Below, in pieces: positions 13,722 through 17,510 of a stretch of 17,510 nt of DNA; within the stretch, counting starts at the first letter, position 1; each line of letters opens with the position of its first letter. The stretch spans positions 1-17,510 of the forward strand of contig CARPYP010000033.1 of the NCBI GenBank assembly GCA_949045875.1, written 5' to 3'. This DNA comes from an uncultured Clostridia bacterium. GTDB taxonomy: Bacteria > Bacillota > Clostridia > TANB77 > CAG-508. The position numbers were made by a program, and so were the translations under genes. The notes beneath the pieces were generated by a model. It made no database searches. It was not told the DNA's origin and worked only from the letters and a program-made list of their open reading frames with translations.

Positions 13722-15246
13722 TAAAAATCATACTAATTCCATACTCATTACATTTATCTATTGAATCTTGGTCACGTACAGAGCCACCTGGTTGAATAAT
13801 TGCAGTTATTCCAGCATTGTGAGCTGCCTCAACACAATCATCAAAAGGGAAGAAAGCATCAGATGCTAAAACTGCACCCTTTGTTACACCAGGAGCAATA
13901 AGTTCTTCAGCATGTTCAAAACATTGTTTTGCTGCCCAAATTCTATTTACTTGTCCAGGTCCAATTCCGATTGTTTGTTTATCTTTAGCAATAGCAATAC
14001 CATTTGATTTAACATATTTTACAACCTTCCAAGCAAACATCATATCTTCGAACTCTTTATCAGTAGGTTTTCTATCAGTAACAACAGTATAATCCTCCAA
14101 TAACTTAGAATCTATAGTTTGAACTATTATTCCACCATTAATTTTTTTAATATCATAACTTCCCTCAGGTTGTTTAACTGTTATATCAGGTAATTCTAAT
14201 AATCTTAAATTCTTTTTAGACTTTAGTAATTCTAATGCTTCTGGTGCAAAAGAAGGAGCAACAATAACCTCTAAGAAAATTTCCTTCATTTCTGTAGCAA
14301 GTTCCATAGTAACCTCACGATTTACTGTAACTATTCCACCAAATATTGAGGTTTTATCAGCACTAAATGCCTTTTTCCAAGCTGTATAAATATTTTCTTT
14401 ATCACTACCAACACCACATGGATTTCCATGTTTACAAGCAACTACAGTTGGTTCATCAAACTCTTTTAATAGCTCTAATGCACCATTAGTATCATTTATA
14501 TTATTAAAAGATAATTCTTTACCATTTAATTGTTTTGCAACGGTTAAAGAACCTGTACATTTTCCAATTTCTTTATATAAAGCGCCTAATTGATGAGGAT
14601 TTTCACCATATCTCATTTCTTGTACCTTTTCATAAGTCAAAGTTAGTTCGTTAGGGAAAGAGGTGTCCTTTCTTTCCTTTTTTAAATAATTGCAAATCAT
14701 TGCATCATAATTTGCAGTATGTTCAAAAACTTTATTCATTAAGTAAAACTTAGTGTCAAGACTAACTTGTCCATTAGATTTTAATTCATCTAAAACTTTA
14801 GCATAATCAGAAGGATCTGTAATAACGCTAACATCCTGATAATTCTTAGCAGCACTACGTAACATTGTAGGACCACCGATGTCAATATTTTCAACACATT
14901 CTTCGCGAGTCACATTATCCTTTAAAATAGTAGATTTAAAAGGATATAAATTTACAACTACAAAATCAATAGTATCAATACCCAAATCATGTAATTGTTT
15001 CATATGTGTTTCTTTAGAACGCATAGCCAAAATGCCTGCGTGAACTTTAGGGTGTAAAGTTTTAACCCTACCATCCAAACACTCAGGAAAACCAGTAAGT
15101 TCAGAAATCTCAGTAACCTTTAACCCCTCTTCCATTAATTTTTTATAAGTACCACCAGTAGAAATAATTTCTATACCAAGAGCTTGTAATTCTTTTGCAA
15201 AATCAACAATACCTGTTTTATCAGATACACTAATTAGAGCCTTCAT
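13696..15246 (-). CDS. purH: bifunctional AICAR formyltransferase / IMP cyclohydrolase
   Basis: PurH performs the last two steps of de novo IMP synthesis in the cytoplasm: formylation of AICAR by 10-formyl-THF, then ring closure. The 516 residues match the family length. The N-terminal cyclohydrolase (about 1-195) shows MKALISVSDKTGIVDFAKEL, STGGT, DGRVKTLHPKVHAGIL and IDIGGPTMLRSAAKN. The transferase domain has RYGENPHQ (212-219), the catalytic KHGNPCGVG (272-280) and a normal C-terminal FTGMRHFRH. The start ATG has AAAGGATGA seven bases upstream. It stands alone, without other pur genes, and has its own promoter and terminator. Confidence 0.97.
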   Translation of the reverse strand: MKALISVSDKTGIVDFAKELQALGIEIISTGGTYKKLMEEGLKVTEISELTGFPECLDGRVKTLHPKVHAGILAMRSKETHMKQLHDLGIDTIDFVVVNLYPFKSTILKDNVTREECVENIDIGGPTMLRSAAKNYQDVSVITDPSDYAKVLDELKSNGQVSLDTKFYLMNKVFEHTANYDAMICNYLKKERKDTSFPNELTLTYEKVQEMRYGENPHQLGALYKEIGKCTGSLTVAKQLNGKELSFNNINDTNGALELLKEFDEPTVVACKHGNPCGVGSDKENIYTAWKKAFSADKTSIFGGIVTVNREVTMELATEMKEIFLEVIVAPSFAPEALELLKSKKNLRLLELPDITVKQPEGSYDIKKINGGIIVQTIDSKLLEDYTVVTDRKPTDKEFEDMMFAWKVVKYVKSNGIAIAKDKQTIGIGPGQVNRIWAAKQCFEHAEELIAPGVTKGAVLASDAFFPFDDCVEAAHNAGITAIIQPGGSVRDQDSIDKCNEYGISMIFTGMRHFRH

Positions 15247-15281
15247 AAAATCATCCTTTCAATATTGTTTTTAATACATAT

Positions 15282-15309
15282 ATTATATCAGTTATTTTAC
15301 AAAATGCAA
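15282..15309 (-). promoter_or_regulatory. promoter of purH
   Basis: On the minus strand TTGCAT (15304-15309) and TATAAT (15282-15287) are 16 bases apart. The start would fall about 30 bases before the purH ATG, so there is no room for a long leader such as a purine riboswitch. Confidence 0.65.
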
Positions 15310-15406
15310 GAAAAACGCACATAGGGGACGTAAAAAAATGTGTAAAAATTGTGGGTGTGGGGATGATTATCTGTTTAAAAAATTATAAAGGATTATAATT
15401 ACATGT

Positions 15407-15545
15407 TGTAGGGGCGCACAGTGTGCGTCCGCCGAATTGTAGAAATTTTAAATTTATATTATTTATTTTAATATTAATTGAAACATATTAATGATTAATG
15501 TTTAATTTTCTATTATTTTACGGACGCCCAAAGGGCGCCCCTACA
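15407..15545. repeat. 139-bp element with inverted TGTAGGGGC ends (MITE/BIME-like)
   Basis: The left end (15407-15431) is identical to the unit at 5989-6013. The right end (15521-15545, CGGACGCCCAAAGGGCGCCC then CTACA) is an inverted unit with a different core, close to that at 1493. The interior is AT-rich with no gene. The total length is one base different from the element at 12882-13019. The wider gap 15247-15887 holds this element, the composite at 15600-15690 and the two promoters at its edges. Confidence 0.75.
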
Positions 15546-15599
15546 ATGGATTGCAATATATTTGTTATCAACATAACGGTTTAAATTTCTGTGATTCAA

Positions 15600-15690
15600 G
15601 GGCACAGTGGTGTCATGTCCCTCTTCGAGCCCAGTTAAATTTGGCTCTGCCAAATTTATCGTAGGTATTCCCGCAAACGGTTCCCCTACA
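15600..15690. repeat. diverged composite element ending in CCCCTACA
   Basis: Read on the minus strand it begins TGTAGGGGAACCGTTTGC, like the other units, and ends CTGTGCCC. It contains an inner perfect hairpin, TAAATTTGGC (15636-15645) and GCCAAATTTA (15649-15658), around TCT. It differs in core from the other units and is probably a related but longer type, as at 8252. Confidence 0.55.
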
Positions 15691-15815
15691 ACGTATATTT
15701 ATAATTTTATATAAATTTTAAAACATATAATCCTCCCTACAAACACAAATTTATTGTGAATTTATTACCACCTGAACTGTAGCAAAAATTGATTAAAATA
15801 TTGCAAATCTAAAAA

Positions 15816-15843
15816 AAGTTATTTCGCATTTAAGAAATAACTT
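15816..15843. promoter_or_regulatory. dyad overlapping the ATPase promoter
   Basis: AAGTTATTTC (15816-15825) and GAAATAACTT (15834-15843) form a perfect 10-bp inverted repeat with an 8-base spacer. Its right arm overlaps the first two bases of the -35 box. It could be an operator. On the minus strand it is followed by seven Ts and could also be a terminator for leftward transcription. Confidence 0.45.
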
Positions 15844-15870
15844 GACAAAAGAAAAATGAGATATTATAAT
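15842..15870 (+). promoter_or_regulatory. consensus sigma-A promoter of the ATPase gene
   Basis: TTGACA (15842-15847) and TATAAT (15865-15870) match the consensus exactly at both boxes, with a 17-base spacer. The start, near 15877, would fall on the ribosome site itself, giving a leader of about 11 bases. Confidence 0.8.
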
Positions 15871-15887
15871 TAGCATAGGTGATGAAA

Positions 15888-17081
15888 ATGTTAAAAAGAG
15901 AAATTTATTTATCACGAATAAGAGGATTTTATGATTCTGATTTAATAAAAATTCTAGTAGGAATAAGAAGATGTGGAAAATCTGTAATTTTAAATCAAAT
16001 AGCAGATGAAATAAAAGAAAAAGGCGTAGGTGAAGACCATATTATATATATAAACTTTGAAATGATAGAATATGAAGAACTACAAGATTACAAAAAATTG
16101 AACCAATATATTAAAGAAAGTGTTAAGGATAACAACACATATTATATCTTTTTAGATGAAATACAAAAAGTAGACAAATTTGAAATAGTAATAAATTCAT
16201 TAAGAGTATCATTAAAAAATATAAGTATATTTATAACTGGCTCAAATAGCAAACTTTTATCAAATGAGCTTTCAACTGTATTGTCAGGAAGATATGTTCT
16301 GTTTAATATATATCCTTTAAGTTATAAGGAGTTTACAGAATTGACTAAAAAATCTCCTAAAAGTGATGAAACATTTTGGGATTTTGTCAAATGGGGAGGA
16401 CTACCAAACAGAGTACAATTTACTGATGAGAATAATATAAAAGACTATTTGCATAGTGTTTTTGATTCAATTATTTTAAGAGATGTAGTAGAAAGACTAG
16501 GATTAAAAGATATAGTTTTATTTAATTTATTGTTACAATATGTTGTTGACACAACAGGAAGAGAATTTTCAGCAGACAATATTATAAAATATTTAAAAAG
16601 TGAAGGGAAATCAATATCTACTGAAACTTTATATATGTATTTAGATGCATTGTGTAAGGCCCTAATAATAAAGAAAATTTATAGATATGATATTCATGGA
16701 AAAGCAATATTAAAAACTTTAAATAAATATTATATGACAGATTTAGGAATAGCACAAATAAAGAATAATAACTTTGAAATTAATAAGAGCTTTGCAGTCG
16801 AAAATGTGGTATATAATGAATTACTAGAAAGAGGATATGAAATTTATATAGGTAAGACCAGAGAAGGAGAAATAGATTTCATTGCAACAAAAACAGATGA
16901 AAAATTGTATTTTCAAGTTGCATGCTCATTAGAAAAAGAAAGTATAAGAGAGAGAGAATTTGGTGCATTTAATGGAATAAATGATGATGTACCTAAATAT
17001 GTACTTTCATTAGATAAAGGAGATTTATCAAGAAATGGAATTATTCATAAAAATATTATAAATTGGTTACTAGAAAAATAA
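15888..17081 (+). CDS. AAA_14/DUF4143 family ATPase
   Basis: The 397-residue product begins with an AAA_14 P-loop domain: LKREIYLSRIRGFYDSDLIK, Walker A VGIRRCGKS (residues 24-32), Walker B YIFLDEIQ (about 86-93), the sensor ITGSNSKLLS (about 117-126) and LSGRYVLFNIYPLSYKEF. A winged-helix-like middle follows. The C-terminal DUF4143 part carries ENVVYNELLERGYEIYIGKTREGEIDFIATK and YFQVACSL, a restriction-endonuclease-like E..EIDF..(Q)VA pattern. The cellular role of the family is not established. An in-frame GTG (15879) and ATG (15882) lie upstream, but AGGTG (15877-15881) best fits the ATG at 15888. It is often found in variable copies in Clostridia and Bacteroidetes genomes, which may reflect mobility or self-defence roles. 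Confidence 0.9.
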   Translation: MLKREIYLSRIRGFYDSDLIKILVGIRRCGKSVILNQIADEIKEKGVGEDHIIYINFEMIEYEELQDYKKLNQYIKESVKDNNTYYIFLDEIQKVDKFEIVINSLRVSLKNISIFITGSNSKLLSNELSTVLSGRYVLFNIYPLSYKEFTELTKKSPKSDETFWDFVKWGGLPNRVQFTDENNIKDYLHSVFDSIILRDVVERLGLKDIVLFNLLLQYVVDTTGREFSADNIIKYLKSEGKSISTETLYMYLDALCKALIIKKIYRYDIHGKAILKTLNKYYMTDLGIAQIKNNNFEINKSFAVENVVYNELLERGYEIYIGKTREGEIDFIATKTDEKLYFQVACSLEKESIREREFGAFNGINDDVPKYVLSLDKGDLSRNGIIHKNIINWLLEK

Positions 17082-17095
17082 TACCAATGCCAATA

Positions 17096-17134
17096 GGGAG
17101 AACGCTTTAGTTAAGTACACTAAATAATTCTCCC
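17096..17134. terminator. hairpin between the ATPase and recombinase genes
   Basis: GGGAGAA (17096-17102) pairs with TTCTCCC (17128-17134), and inner TTTAGT pairs with ACTAAA. There is no clear T-tract on either strand. It lies between two converging genes, so it may be a weak terminator or part of a recombination site. Confidence 0.35.
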
Positions 17135-17149
17135 CATAAAATAGCTTGT

Positions 17150-17510
17150 TTAAGCTGATATTCTTTTATTTAACATTTTTTCAATTACCATTGTTATATC
17201 TTCTAAACATACTGGAAAAGAAATTATACCAACACCTCTATAATATATATCTATTTCTTGTACCTTTTTACCATTAACTTTTTCTGCTTGATGAACAAGT
17301 ATTTTTTCAATTAGTTCATTTAAGATTTCTGGTGTTAATTCAGTTATTTCAGTATATTTCTTAACATTAGATATAAACTGTGTTAAATCGTTTGTTTTCT
17401 TTTCTGTATTGTTTATTTGCTTTGATAACTGGTTAATTTTTAATTTTAATTCTTGTTGTTCCTTATCATAATTAAAAGATAAGTTCCTAAATCTTTCATC
17501 TGTTAGCTTT
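17150..17510 (-). CDS. large serine recombinase, C-terminal part (runs off the window)
   Basis: The minus strand is open from the window edge to a TAA at 17150-17152 and encodes 119 residues. The frame starts KLTDERFRNLSFNYDKEQQE, then a coiled coil (LKLKINQLSKQINNTEKK), ELTPEILNELIEKILVHQAE and DIYYRGVGIISF. This is the typical end of large serine site-specific recombinases with a zinc-ribbon/coiled-coil and DUF4368-like tail, as in TnpX-type transposases and phage integrases. The catalytic resolvase domain lies outside the window. The gene converges on the ATPase gene. Such recombinases sit at the end of their element, so an attachment site may lie between 17082 and 17150. Confidence 0.8.
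   Translation of the reverse strand, partial: KLTDERFRNLSFNYDKEQQELKLKINQLSKQINNTEKKTNDLTQFISNVKKYTEITELTPEILNELIEKILVHQAEKVNGKKVQEIDIYYRGVGIISFPVCLEDITMVIEKMLNKRISA

Noticed and set aside
15247..15406. Purine riboswitch before purH
   Set aside because: The promoter lies within about 40 bases of the start codon, leaving no room for an aptamer.
12882..15690. CRISPR array
   Set aside because: The repeated units are palindromic, in both directions and without regular spacers; there are no cas genes.

Overview
The window is very AT-rich with strongly A/T-ended codons. It carries a Gram-positive late division cluster (murA, ftsQ/divIB, two DUF881 genes, sbp/DUF1290, ftsA, ftsZ) with Shine-Dalgarno sites of the GGAGG type and frequent TTG starts. 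This points to a low-GC Firmicute, most likely a member of the Clostridia. The genus cannot be told from the sequence.

Layout. Positions 1-2726 hold a plus-strand housekeeping run: serS, engB (yihA/ysxC) and a DUF4364 winged-helix gene, ending in a hairpin. A convergent minus-strand gene (2769-3203) encodes a small helical, possibly ferritin-like or spore-associated protein. Positions 3204-6028 are an accessory island. It holds a SUMF1/C-type-lectin-fold protein with unlike codon use, flanked by two decayed copies of the same short C-terminal coding fragment; a DUF4258 plus YgiT-type zinc-finger pair (toxin-antitoxin-like); and a short helical ORF whose last codons come from a palindromic repeat. 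Positions 6111-12739 are the division cluster, ending in a strong terminator. Positions 12740-17081 hold a NUDIX hydrolase, a convergent purH and an AAA_14/DUF4143 ATPase, separated by repeat-bearing intergenic DNA. At the right edge (17150-17510, minus) is the 3' end of a large serine recombinase, so the window probably runs into a mobile element.

How the genes work together. MurA makes peptidoglycan precursor; DivIB, FtsA and FtsZ build the divisome; the DUF881 proteins and Sbp are poorly characterised membrane proteins that habitually sit beside ftsAZ. An ftsA-proximal promoter is preceded by four 11-bp direct repeats in exact phase. SerS, EngB and PurH are translation, ribosome-assembly and purine housekeeping genes.

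Main points for a second look: (1) a single extra C at 6135 breaks the murA reading frame just after codon 8; (2) a family of TGTAGGGGC-ended palindromic repeats occurs at six places, twice as inverted pairs of 138 and 139 bp, once inside the division operon and once as the C-terminus of an ORF; (3) the SUMF1-like protein has the C-terminal layout of diversity-generating-retroelement targets, with no reverse transcriptase in view; (4) the 11-bp phased repeats upstream of ftsA; (5) a SerRS whose motifs look unlike the usual bacterial form.
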